A DNA stretch of 64,000 nt, from positions 248,001 through 312,000 of the forward strand of contig JAANYP010006647.1 in NCBI GenBank assembly GCA_020465985.1, written 5' to 3'. This document shows positions 1 to 11,500 of this stretch, piece after piece. Below the pieces are notes generated by a model. It ran no database searches. It saw only the letters and a program-made list of their open reading frames with translations, and had not been told where the DNA came from. The DNA is from Centrapalus pauciflorus. Taxonomy: Eukaryota > Streptophyta > Magnoliopsida > Asterales > Asteraceae. Within the stretch, counting starts at the first letter, position 1. Each line of letters opens with the position of its first letter. The position numbers and the translations under genes are program-made.

Positions 1-136
1 GGTTGCTTGGGGAGAGAGTTATACGTCGCTGCCCTTGTCCATGAGAACATGGATTTTCTTGTGGACTGGGCTCATTTTAAGAGGAAGTGGGCTTTTTACC
101 AGGCCCAATCAATTCAAAGTCTAACCAACATCATCA
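1..136 (-). mobile_element. Terminal part of an LTR (same family as 23451-28890)
   Basis: The segment matches the ends of the LTRs at 24222-24363 and 28749-28890 with scattered substitutions and one divergent stretch around 10-40. It ends at 136 with the same CATCATCA terminus. Read on the minus strand this is the LTR start (TGATGATG), so the element or solo LTR runs off the left edge of the window. The adjacent bases (137 onward) do not match the element's internal DNA and carry no polypurine tract, so 137 is probably flanking DNA. Confidence 0.8.
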
Positions 137-321
137 TGTGTCAAGGGTAAAATAGTCATTTTAAAAAAAGTGACCGGTCAAAGGACCAAAATCACAATAA
201 ATAACCAACCACGAGTACCGTAATTGTAATTTCGATGTAAAAAGGACGGGTTCCATAATTTGCATATAACCACAAGGACGAAAATTGTAATTTACCCTAA
301 TAATAATAATAATAATAATAA
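137..321. repeat. Fragment of a TIR-type element plus ATT microsatellite
   Basis: The stretch holds phrases typical of plant long-TIR elements (ggaccaaaatcac, gtaattgtaatttcg, ending gtaatttaccctaa), followed by an ATT run at 298-321. Only one end is visible, so it is read as a truncated element. No coding potential was seen. Confidence 0.4.
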
Positions 322-2020
322 TAGTAAATTACAAAAATGGTCCCTGTGCTTTAGTCAAAATTATGGATTTGGTCCCTGGTCTTTAAAAACTACATAAATG
401 GTCCCTAAAAACACTATCTCTTAACTTTTTTTAAATGACGTTTTTGCCCTTTTCTAAATAACAATTTTGGTCCCTCATTTATGTAATTTATTTTTAGTTT
501 TAGTTCTTATCATAATTTTTTACTTTTTGCTTAAATATTAAATGTTAATTTAAAAAGTTAATTATTATTTTTATTTATAGATTTTTATTTTTTAAAATAT
601 TTATTTATATTATTATTATTATCATCCTTATTTCTATATTTAACTTTATTTTATTTACGTCTCTCTTATATATCCAATTTATTTATTAAAATTTTACTAA
701 TCTTACGTTTTATTTGTAAAATTATATATGGGTTTTTATCTTTTATACGTTTGCATCTAACTATTTATTATGTTAATATTATTTTACTTAATTATAATTT
801 TTATAAAAAAATATAAACTTAGGGACATTCTAATATAACTATTTTGTTATATATTGTTGCGCTCACGCTATCGTTTTATTCTACTTATTTTGGGGTTTTA
901 TTCATTTTGATTTAAAATTTTTTTAATTGTAACACATTTTACTGCTGTATTTCTTTTATTATGATTATTTTGTTACATTAACATATTTCTCTTTTTATTA
1001 TGATTATTTTATTACATTAATATGTTTTGATTTAATTACAAAATATACAAACGAAAATGTATCTAACAAAGTATACAATTCAAAACCTATATATTTTATT
1101 AAATCAAAACATATAAATGTTTTTGTTAAGTTTATATGGTTTATATATTTTAATTAAAAATTACATTAATTCAAAATGTATTAACGTTATAGAATATTTA
1201 AGATAAAAACGAATAACACGTCAAGTTTATATTTTTTTTGAAAATAATAATTAAGTCGAAACGTATTAATGTAACAAAATATTTAAATATAGAAGAATAA
1301 GATGATAGGTTTTTATATTTTTATTAGAAATTATAATTAAATCGAAATGTAATAAGTAACGAATACTTAAACAAACGAATAAAAAACTAAATTTAAATTG
1401 AAACGTATTAATATAACTCAATATTGAAATAAAAAGAAATAAATATTAAATTTGAATCCAAACATATTTAAAAAAAAGATATTTAAATCAAAACTAATAA
1501 AACCCTTAGTTTATATACTTTCTTAAAAAGTATAACTAAATCAAAGTATATTAATGTAATGAAATAATTAGATAAAAATATATAAAAGATAAAAATGTAT
1601 AACTATTTAAACAAATGAAACATAAGATAAATCATCGTTTAATATTTAAATTAAATATAAAAAACGTAAAATAAATAAATTAATATTCTAATGGGATAAT
1701 CTTAAATAAATAAGAATAAATATATTATAAAATTAAAAATGTATAAATAATAATAATTAATTTTTTAAATTAATATTTAAAATTTAAACAAAACTAAAAT
1801 TTATGAAAAGGACTAAAACTGAAAATAAATTACATAATTGAGGGACCAAATTGTTATTGAGAAAAGCGCAAAACCGTCATTTAAAATAAGTTAAGAGAAA
1901 GAGGGACCATTTCTGCAAGCAAATAGTGTTTTGAGGGACCATTTCTGCAATTTTTAAAGACCAGGGACCAAATCCATAATTTCGATCAAACCACAGGGAC
2001 CATTTATGTAATTTACTCTA
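322..2020. mobile_element. Long-inverted-repeat (foldback-like) non-autonomous DNA element
   Basis: The left end starts TAGTAAATTAC and the right end finishes GTAATTTACTCTA. The first ~110 bp of the left arm, with repeated 'aatggtccct' phrases, is matched in inverted orientation by the last ~130 bp. Weaker inverted similarity continues several hundred bases inward through AT-rich sequence. There is no ORF of note. Both ends abut ATA/TAA repeats, so the exact TSD cannot be fixed. Long TIRs with no coding capacity fit a Mutator-type MITE or foldback element; this class is an inference. Confidence 0.75.
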
Positions 2021-2030
2021 ATAATATCTA

Positions 2031-2524
2031 TCTATACTATTAAAAGAGTAACTACACTCATTTCTGGTGAAGCCACGTGTCGTCACCATGAATCGACACG
2101 TGGCATTTATAAATTTTAATAATAATAAAGAAATTTAAATCAAATCTATCCAAATCTAATATTATCCACTTTTGAATTCAAATCAAATCAAATCAAACAA
2201 AATCTAATACTCTACTAACTTATTTATTAAATATATCCAAATCTAATATAATCCACTTTTAAATTCAAATCAAATCAAACAAAATTTAATAATCTACTAA
2301 CTTATTGATCATAAGATAATATAATAAAAGTTTAAAAAAATATATAAGAAAATAATTACTCTTCATATATATTTAGAAATATACAAAATTAATAGGTTAT
2401 AACAAATAATAATATCATCTTATATACTTTTGTTTAAAAAATAATATTTATATCTTTATCTTTTTATTTATTATATTTTATATATATTAAAGATATCCGC
2501 GTAATACGCGGGGTAATAAACTAG
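2031..2524 (+). mobile_element. Non-autonomous Helitron, 494 bp
   Basis: The 5' end reads TCTATACTATTAAAAG directly after an A. The 3' end is CTAG followed by T, as expected for insertion between A and T. A hairpin with a perfect 5-bp stem (CCGCG-TAATA-CGCGG, 2497-2511) lies nine bases before the CTAG terminus. A second perfect 11-bp inverted repeat built around CACGTG sits at 2072-2082/2094-2104. No Rep/helicase coding sequence is present, so transposition would need an autonomous partner. Confidence 0.9.
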
Positions 2525-2812
2525 TTAGTAATTATAATAACAAAAAATTGCAAAAGAGGTCCTTTATCCTTTTAAAAGACGAAAATGCCCTTGACTTAAC
2601 AGAGATATTTAACGGATTCTGTAAGAGAGGACCTTAATTGCAACTTTTCGGTACATAAAACATCCAAATTGCAACGTTTTCGAAAAAAGGACGATAACTG
2701 CAATTTGGGGATAGTTAAAGGACCATCTATGCAATTAACTCAAAAAAAATATATGTGAATATTCATTCACATTAGGGTACGCTGGAATTTTATAGGTACG
2801 CTGATGAACCTG

Positions 2813-2815
<3 letters not shown>
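2525..2815. repeat. One-ended TIR-like fragment
   Basis: This spacer carries recurrent phrases (attgcaaaagaggtcc, ggaccttaattgcaac, aaaggaccatctatgcaatt) in the style of long-TIR MITEs. No matching opposite end was found. No gene is visible. Confidence 0.3.

Positions 2816-2865
<50 letters not shown>
2816..2865. repeat. TA microsatellite
   Basis: A (TA)n tract with one interruption (ttta). It flanks the left end of the element at 2866-3855. Confidence 0.95.
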
Positions 2866-3853
2866 GGAGGTTCAATTGAGAACTTTTGTGCATCGAGGTA
2901 CAAAAGTACCTATATCATCCATTAGATCAAAGAATTGTATGAATTAGATTAAATGACAAAATGGTAAATAATTGGACAATTGTATGCATCTTGTGCATTA
3001 CAAAAAAACATGGAAGGGCATTTTGGGTATTGTGCATACCTCATTAAATTTAATATTTTAACAAATAACTAAATAATAAATGTTAAAATAAATTCAATTG
3101 ATCACTTCCAAATTTAACAAAAGTCACACAAATTCAAAAAGAATGATGGAGATATTGATGCATTTCATATTAATCGTTCAATTCGTGATGCATATCGATT
3201 TTATCTATACAAAATCTATACAGTTCGTGATGCATCACTGTTAATCATCATCTTCATATTCATCGTTTCTCATCATCGTTCATCATCTTCGTATTCATCG
3301 TTTATCATCATCGTTCATCTATGCATAGTGTTCATCATGGTGCATCGTTGTTAATCATCAACATCATTGTTCCAATGGATGCATCAACGTGTTCATCATC
3401 ATCTTCTTCGTTCATCGTGTTCTTCGTGTTCATCGTGTTTCATCGTATTGTTCATCATCGGTTGCATCTCTTGTTCATCATCATCGCGGTGGCGGCGGCG
3501 GTAGTGGTTGGCGGGGTTCCTCGATGCATACGGTGGAGAGTGAGAGAGAGAGAAAGAGATACGGTGGAGAGGTGGTTACAACAAAGGTGATGGTGGTGGT
3601 GGTGGTGTGGTGGATACGGTGGGGAGAGAGAAAGAGAAAGGGAGAGAGAGAGAAAGAGAGAAATAAAGAAAGAGAGAGATATGAGGAGGTGATTACTTTT
3701 TTTGAATATTTATTCCTTATTTAATTCTAATTTACCTTAATTTTACACATTCAATATTCCTGGAATACCCTTAGTGCACCATTATTTGATTCTTTGGTGC
3801 ACAAAAGTTCCTAGAGGTGCCTCAGTGCATAAAAAGTTCTCAATTGAACATCA

Positions 3854-3855
<2 letters not shown>
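2866..3855. mobile_element. TIR element with CAT-rich interior, embedded in TA tracts
   Basis: The left end (GTTCAATTGAGAACTTTTG, about 2870) is matched by the inverted right end (AAGTTCTCAATTGAAC, about 3837-3852), and similarity extends some 40 bp inward on both sides. The interior contains CATCAT/TTCATC repeats (3240-3480) and GA-rich runs (3535-3690). ORFs of 89 and 111 codons here are low-complexity by-products. Both sides border TA tracts, consistent with insertion into, or TSD expansion from, TA repeats. A degraded relative lies at 14245-14960. Confidence 0.6.

Positions 3856-3930
<75 letters not shown>
3856..3930. repeat. TA microsatellite
   Basis: A (TA)n run of about 75 bp between the small TIR element and the left TIR of the MULE. 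The 60-codon Tyr-Ile ORF across it is an artefact of the repeat. Confidence 0.97.
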
Positions 3931-3933
<3 letters not shown>

Positions 3934-3935
3934 AT

Positions 3936-4001
3936 GGGATCATTGCAGAACCTTAAATTAGTGTAGAACCATAGAACCGATCTCAGCCCTTGATTTATTA
4001 G
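3936..4001 (+). repeat. Left terminal inverted repeat of the MULE
   Basis: It begins GGGATCATTGCAGAACC and matches the inverted sequence at 14127-14191 over about 65 bp with only a few differences. Similarity stops after the TTATTA that follows CCCTTGATT. Confidence 0.9.
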
Positions 4002-4303
4002 CCGGATCTTTTAAGTTAATAAGGGTATAATCGTAATTTTGGAAAGGAAAAGGAAATACACGCTGATACGCCTCGGAAGCATTCTTGTTGACTTTCATTG
4101 TTTTGGCAAGTATTCTCTGTGATTTTGGAAAGGAAAATCAAATACACGCTTATACAAAGGTAAACAATCGATAGCGATGGATCATCAACAGAAAAAAGGT
4201 GAAGCAGAGTTGCAGAACACGATCGATGATAGTGATGGATCTTCAGCAGAAAAAAGGTGAAACAGAGGTGAAGAACACGATTGATTCGATTTTTTTACAT
4301 TCT
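4001..4303 (+). promoter_or_regulatory. 5' region of the transposase gene with small direct repeats and a uORF
   Basis: Two direct-repeat pairs are visible: a 'gattttggaaaggaaa...atacacgct' unit (about 4033 and 4112) and a 'cagaaaaaaggtgaa.cagag' unit (about 4190 and 4247). A 27-codon upstream ORF starts at 4176 and stops at 4259, before the proposed start at 4304. No clear TATA box was identified. Confidence 0.45.
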
Positions 4304-7300
4304 ATGGATGAAAAGGAATGCTGCGGTAAGCTTTAGTTTTGATGATTGATTATCATTAGATTATTTTGATTAACTAATCGTATGATGTTTCAAGGTTGTT
4401 TATTTGTTCGTTGTTTTTATTTCTTTTAGCGACAAATTTATTAATTTCGATGTTTAAGACACTGTTATGTTTTAAACATATACATGTATAACAGCATACA
4501 TAGAATATTATATACTTCATGTTAGTTGTATCTGAATTTTATTTTAATGATCAACGTTTAATCGTTAATAGTTTACATCCTAACTAGCTTAATATGTGAT
4601 GTTGCATGGTAGTAATATCACTATCATTCGATATTGAATGTGTTTTTTTATACATTTGTAAATGCTTTGTCCGATGCTGTGTTCTCATTGATCACATGAA
4701 TACACTGAAAACATTAAAGTTTGAAACATTAATTGAAGATATAGACTGGTATGATATGCTGAATGGACAGTTTATAAGTGTCATGCTATGTATGATGATG
4801 ATATTCTGATTATATAAAACATATCAGAATATTAATTAGTTTCATATGCAATGTCGAATTGATAGTGATATCAGTATGATGCGATATTGAATTTTCTTGT
4901 TTTTTTTTGTTATTATCCTAGTAACATTGTTACTGCTATTTATCTTTTATCTATTGTAGTAAATGTGAATATTGAGGATGCTGATGAAGAAGAGTTCATA
5001 GAATCTATTTCGACAGATGGAACTAGATATTGGACACCAAATGTACCAGAATATACGAAACCAAAAGTCAAAAGCATATTTTTTTCATTGGATGATGCAA
5101 TCAAGTTTTATGAGATATATGCAGAAATTGCAGGATTCAATGTGAAAAAATCAACAACAAAGAAGAATGCACTAGGATTTGTTTCATTGAAGTATGTGTT
5201 ATGTAATAAAGAAGGGAAGGCATCGAAGGTTAGTTATGATACAGGCAAAGGTTGTTCTAATTCTGGTATAATGCGTAAGTCAAAGGTGATAAAATCAGAA
5301 TGTATCGCTGGAGCCAAATTTAGATTAGTTGCTGGATCTATGGGTCATTATGAGTTGTATGTATTTGAAGAGAGACACAATCATATATTGTATACTGAAG
5401 ATAATAAGTTTCGGTTAAAAAAAAGAAGAAATTTGAGTCTTGCTGATCAAGCTTTCATTCAGCGAATATCAAGGTCAAATGTTGGACCTGTTATAACGCA
5501 TAGGTACATGGCTGATCTTGCTGGTGGATATGAATATATTAATTTCTCAAGGACTGATTGTAAGAACTTCAAGAGAGACCTTAATAGGTTCATAGATGAG
5601 AGTGATGCACAAATGGTAGTTGATCGTCTTACAAAAAAGTCTGAAGATGTTCAAAATTTCACATGTGAGAGCAAATGTGCAGATGATGGTCAGCTTCTTG
5701 CATTATTTTGGGCTGATGAAACTTCAAAGTTGAATTATAAAGAGTTTGGTGACATAGTGTCTTTTGATGCGACATATGGAACAAACAAGTAATGTCATTG
5801 TTTCTTTGTTATTTTTTATTGAATTTATATTTAGTTTTCTAAATATTTTTGACAATGTTATCAGGTATATGATGTCTTTTGTTCCATTTACTGGAATTGA
5901 CAATCACAAGAAATGTGTATCATTTGGTGCGGGTTTGCTAGCCAATGAATCAATTGAGTCATACTCTTGGTTATTGGATGTGTTTGTACGATGTATGGGT
6001 CAGAAGCCTTCTGTAATTGTTACTGATCAAGATCCTTCGATGATAAAAGCCATTGAACATGTTTTGCCGGATTCAAAGCATCGTTTGTGTATGTGGCACA
6101 TTACAAGGAAACTTTCTATTAAGGTAATTGATTATTGAATAATCGTCTTATTACATATTGAATGTAGTATAAGGTATTTAATTACATGACTATGATCATT
6201 CAGTATATCATGACAATATTTGTCTTTATTATATAACATTAATTCAATACTGAATAATTACATGACTATGATCATTTAGTATATCATGAGAATGATACAC
6301 AGTTTTGGAATTCTCCAAGTGTTATTCAGTATATCATGACAACATTTTTCTTTATGATATAACATTAATTCAATACTGAATAATCATTATGTTTGATAAC
6401 TAGTATGTATTAGTGATCAATTTAATGTTTTTTTTATTTAATGCGTTCATAGGTTACAAGAGAACTATTCAACAATGAGGATTTTAGAAGAAGTTTTAAC
6501 AATTTGATGTGGAGCCGTGATTGTAACATTGAAGATTTTGAGAAGGGATGGAATTCTTTTATAGAGGATTATAATCTTGCAGAGAATAGATGGTTTAATG
6601 ACATTTATGCAATGCGTGATAAATGTATTCCTGCATATTTCAGAGATGTGCCTATGAACGGTTTAATGAGGACGACATCTCTTTCAGAAAGTGAGAATGC
6701 ATTTTTTGGTAATGTGAAGAACCATAGAGCTACTTTGTTTGATTTTATGATGCGATTTGAGGGAGCTATGGATAAGCAAAGAAATGTCCAGTGTGATTTA
6801 GATCATGATGATGATTCTTCTAGTGCAAGAATGAAGACACCATTAAGGATTGAACGTCATGCTCATGATGTGTACACGCGTAACATATTTGGGATTGTAC
6901 AGGAAGAAATTAACAAGGCATTTTCTTTATGTGTTCAGAAGTCAAGTATGCTGAAAAATGATGTTGAAACAACGATTATTAAAGAGAAGTTCAATGGCAG
7001 ACATTCATCAAAGGAGTATACGGTATATAATGTCTTCTTTTACTATTCAGTATAGAATTATTCTGAATACTGTTAATTGTTTATATATTTATATTTTCAG
7101 GTTGTTAATAATGTGAATAAAGGAGAGATTGAATGCAGTTGTCTTATGTTTTTTCGGATTGGTATAGTTTGTCGACACATGTTTTGTTTCTTCAATGTCA
7201 ATGATGTTGAAGAGATACCAAGCAAGTATATTTTAAAGCGTTGGAGCAAAGAAGCAACAAATTTCAATAGAGTTCGGTATCGTACATTTGGGAATGCTAT

Positions 7301-7682
7301 GGAGGATAATAAACTTTCCAATGACTTCATGTCTTTTGCAAGAAATGTTGTTTTGCGTTTAAAAGGCTCACCGGAGAAGCTACAATTAATATTCAGCAAG
7401 TTTAAAGAGACAATATTTGAAGTTGATGAAGATGGGGATTGCACACGTGATATCAGTAGGAAAGATGGGATTGAAATGTTGTTTGGAATTCAACAACCGG
7501 ACAAGATAAATATACATGTGCCACGCGGAATACGAAACAAAGGTTGTGGAACAGCAAAGAGGTTGATTGGACTTCGTGAGAAATCTGTTATTGAGAGTAA
7601 GAAGCCAAAAAGACGATGCAAAAGCTGTGGGGAATTGTGTTCACATGATTCACGAAATTGTCCTGTGAAAAATAGTACATAA
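4304..7682 (+). CDS. FAR1/MURA-type transposase, five exons, 753 codons
   Basis: The exons are 4304-4325, 4960-5788, 5865-6123, 6453-7022 and 7101-7682. All introns are GT-AG, all phases agree, and the spliced frame is open to the stop. Domains in order: a FAR1-type N-terminal WRKY-GCM1-like region (about 50-150); a MULE DDE core with Asp near 277 (FDATY), Asp near 338 (VTDQD), a C-x2-H motif (359-362) and Glu near 450 (SESEN); a SWIM zinc finger (C572, C574, C584, H586); and a C-terminal zinc knuckle (C733, C736, H742, C747). The protein would bind the TIRs in the nucleus and catalyse cut-and-paste transposition. The short first exon (M-D-E-K-E-C-C) was chosen because it splices in phase; the start is the least certain part. 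Intact key residues suggest an autonomous source. Domesticated FHY3/FAR1 genes are relatives, but the TIRs argue for a transposon gene. Confidence 0.86.
4631..4800 (+). repeat. Intron-1 segment shared with an intron of the ULP gene
   Basis: About 170 bp inside intron 1 of the transposase gene matches the reverse complement of about 12610-12790, which lies in an intron of the protease gene. The shared segment is therefore in the sense orientation of both genes. Both copies keep an open frame with common peptide runs (CKCFVRCCVLIDH, DWYDMLNGQ), but neither has gene context. It includes an ATTCAGCATATCAT motif in inverted orientation (4751-4764). Confidence 0.7.
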
Positions 7683-8571
7683 TTTTTTAGATAGGTTTTA
7701 TACTAAGATTTTTTAATTGCATTTTATTCTTTGTTAGGAAAAAAGGAATTCATTTAGAAATAATGTTTCGATACATTTTATGTTGAAGTTTTTTTACTAC
7801 AGTTTATAATACATGATATTATACATAGCATTGCAGTTATAACATGAGTATTCAGCATATCATAGAGTGGTCATTCAACATATCATGCATGATATTATAC
7901 ATAGAATTGCAGTTATAACATTAGTATTCAACATATCATAGAGTGGTCATTCAACATATCATGATATAACAAGGAAATTATGGATTGCAACAACCATATT
8001 TTTATTTTGAAAAAGGGAACATGTATTGACGCATTTACAAATAATGTTTTGATGTTTACATTGCAACAGCTTGAACTACCATCTTAAACAAAATTTAGAT
8101 GAGAGATGTTACATAGAATGTCCGTTATAAACTGATCATTCAACATGTCATGTCAGTTAACAAATGACCATGTATCATAGTTTTTAGATTTTGTTTAGAT
8201 AATTTGATACATAGTTACTGATGTGAGAAATGACAACAAAGGTATTGAAAAAATACTATCAAAAATCTAAAGTATGTTTCAAATCATATATATGATTTAA
8301 TGATAGGTATAATAATTGAACCAGTTGATGTCGATTAATATTGGAACCTTCATCATATAGTATTTGGAAAGAAATTATGTATCAATATTGGAAAGAAAAC
8401 ACAGATTCCAAGAACCATATGAAAGAACCTTCATCATATAATATACATGGATTATAATACCACTAACATTGTTTTTTTTCAAAAAGGAACACATGTCAAA
8501 GTCATTCGTCTAAAAGTAGAACCAGAATTGTATCTTAGTTGCCATTAAAAACAAGAGATATTCTATCAGAA
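7683..8571. other. Spacer between the convergent MULE genes
   Basis: This is about 890 bp of AT-rich DNA holding the 3' ends of both genes. Four ATTCARCATATCAT motifs cluster at 7850-7962, arranged as two near-copies of a ~76-bp unit (companion phrase acatag..ttgcagttataacat). A further copy sits at 8138. No ORF or clear terminator was seen. Confidence 0.6.
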
Positions 8572-11500
8572 TCAGTCTAATACAGCAAGACGTTTATCAG
8601 ATTCAGCAACGGATTCTGCTTTCAGATCTTGAATGATATCTTTTGTCAGTATTTCAAAGTATTCAGCATTTTCCACCAATTGATCTCTCATCAAGTTCAA
8701 GTCTGAAAGTAGAATCTTTGTCAAGTACTTTGATCTTAAACGCTTCAGTTGAACTCTTTGAAAGTCCGACTCCCTGTCCAATCCACAGTCCCAATTCTTC
8801 GCCCCGTTTCCATTGTATGTTTCCATGTGTCTCATCATAAAGACACCACAGTCAACACTGTTTGTTTTCGTCTTCCACTTCAACATCAACCGCTTTGGCT
8901 TAACCTTCCTTATTGCATCTGCCTTCTTGTGGTTTATTGATTTAAGGAAGTCAACAAAGAAGTCTTGCTGGTATTTAAAGAGAACAATGTCAAATATAAG
9001 TAAGTATAAAGACCACTGTTATCAATGGAAAACAATAAGATATATATAGTATTCTCATTTTTTTAATACGTACCAAGCGTTCTGGAATCACTGAATACTT
9101 GTTTTCAAATGGAATATCATGTCCACTGTTATCGATAACGTCAAAGCTAGCCTTCTTCAAGTTAAACACCATCAAGTAAAAATGCTGCGATCTTATCATT
9201 GGGAAAAAAACCTAAACAATCACAACAATTCAATGAACTTAATTGATATAACATGAGCATTCAGTATATCATATATTCTAAATAAAAGTAAATTTACTAT
9301 TCTATATGTCATGTCAGATATAACTCGAGCATTCAACATATCATATATCACTACTTTAATAAAAGTAATTTTATAGACAGTATTTATGATATTTGTATAC
9401 ACTGGAGTTGTGTAAATGATTATACAAAACAATTGATTGTTAATAAGATTGTTGTTTCAAAGTGGGACTCACCATATCAATATCATGAAATCCCATTCCA
9501 GACCTTGTTTGCTTCATAACATCATACATACTTGAGCTGAACATTGCAGATAGTTTATCATCCACTCCATCAGAAATCATTTGCTCAGCCTTTTTGAAAA
9601 CATAAAATGTAAAATGTTAGAATTGTTTAAACAACATTTATGATAGTATAATATAATCAATGTACAAACTTACAAGGGTGTTTGTGTTCATGAATAACCG
9701 ATATGGTAAATCCTTGGATTTTCTATCTTTTTCAGCATGATTCAATACCATTGCCCAAATGTCAATAACCCGTAATATATCCAAGACGTATGAATCAAAC
9801 TTTCAAGGTGGACCCTCGGACAATACTCATTTGGTCCTTTCATAAAAACGTTTTCCCTAATGAAATAATATATTATTCGACATATGATAGAGAAATTATT
9901 ATATTATGATGCAATATAATAACATTCAAAGTATCAAAAAAGACTCAGTATAATATTATATAAACATACTATTAAATTTAAAAGCTACTTACTCAGGGTC
10001 TGTGCCAACAAAGCAATAAATGTAATCACTGATGCATGTCTCAACAGGTTCAATCCTAGTATGCATATCCACTTCTCTAGTACGATATGGAGATCTCAGA
10101 GCAGCTGACGGCTTGACAACACGCTTTCTTTTTTCCACAGCTTTCATCCATGTTGAGTTTGGTATTTCTATTTTGTCATACAACAGTACTTTTGCAACCT
10201 TTCCATCTTCTGATCGAACTATTGTAGTCATCCCTGTGTCATCACCAACTTCCTTTGCATCTTTATCATCAGTGTATAATGATATATAGCATGTCAGTTA
10301 TAAAATGAGTATTCAACATAGCATATTAGTCTAACATTGTAATCACATATTTATATTTACCTTCGGTTGGGTGAGATTCACCTTCTGTTGGTTGAGGCTT
10401 ACCAACAATTACAGATTGCATGGTTGTGTTGTCTCCATCATCCTTTTCATTCTTTTTTGGATCCGTTGGAGTTTCCAGATTTGTGTCATCCGCATGCTGT
10501 GTATCTGCTCCCTGTTCATCTTGTACATCTTTAACAACACTCTGAACCAACTTTTCTGCTTCAAGGAAGTCTTGAGTCAATCCCAAACTATAAGTTGGTG
10601 GACTGATACCTTCGGTAACTTGGTTGGCTTTCTTATCTTTTAAAATTGTACTTTCCAATTCTTGAATAACAGTTGGAGAATTCCAAAACTGTGTATCATT
10701 CTGGGATGTCTCATTCAATGGTGTGTTAACTTTTGTGCCAAACAGTGAATCTACCTTGATGATCAAATCTTTGAATCTCATGTCATCAGCATAAGTATCA
10801 GCAATATCAGACATCAATTTTTCAAGAACTGTCTTGTCTTCAACAAGCTTTTGATACTTTTTTTCTGCCTGGGTTAACAGATCATCATCACCCATGGTTG
10901 TCTTTGAATGATCAGTATCTCCTTGAATGTTCTCAGCTCTCTGTTCAATGTTTGAACCATCCTCAACTTCCTCTGGTCTTTCATAGTTGTTGTTTATTTG
11001 ACCCAACCCGAAACCACCAGTTTTAATCTCTAAGGTCTCTCTGTTTTTCAAATCATTAAAAGTCCATGACTGGATCAGTGGCCTTCTCCTCCGGTCGATA
11101 ATTCCATTGGATTCCACATAATCAACATATAACAACTTCATAAAAATATAAAAAATATATATAAGCATTATATATATCATCATCATGTTTACATAATGGA
11201 TATGAAGTAGTTTGTATTTATATTTACCGTCAACAGGGTTAGGGGGCCGTTGAAATCAGGTTTTAATCCAGGCCAACCCTTTTTGCAGGATTTCAGACAA
11301 TCATGTACATAACCACACCAATCCAATCCCTTTATATCAGTACCTTCATTGAAAAAATGTAGTATATCATGTCAGTTATAACTTTTTTTATCGTACATAA
11401 CAATGATCATTCAACATTTCATATAAGATTGATTTAATAAAAGTAAAGTAAATAATACCTTCAATGAAAAAAGGCAGTATACGCTGGTTGCATGTTCCCA

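Noticed and set aside
4606..4809. 67-codon ORF with CKCFVRCCVLIDH
   Set aside because: Lies in intron 1 of the transposase gene and has a relative in an intron of the other gene; treated as a shared repeat, not a peptide gene.
7097..7444. 115-codon minus-strand ORF
   Set aside because: Shadow of transposase exon 5.
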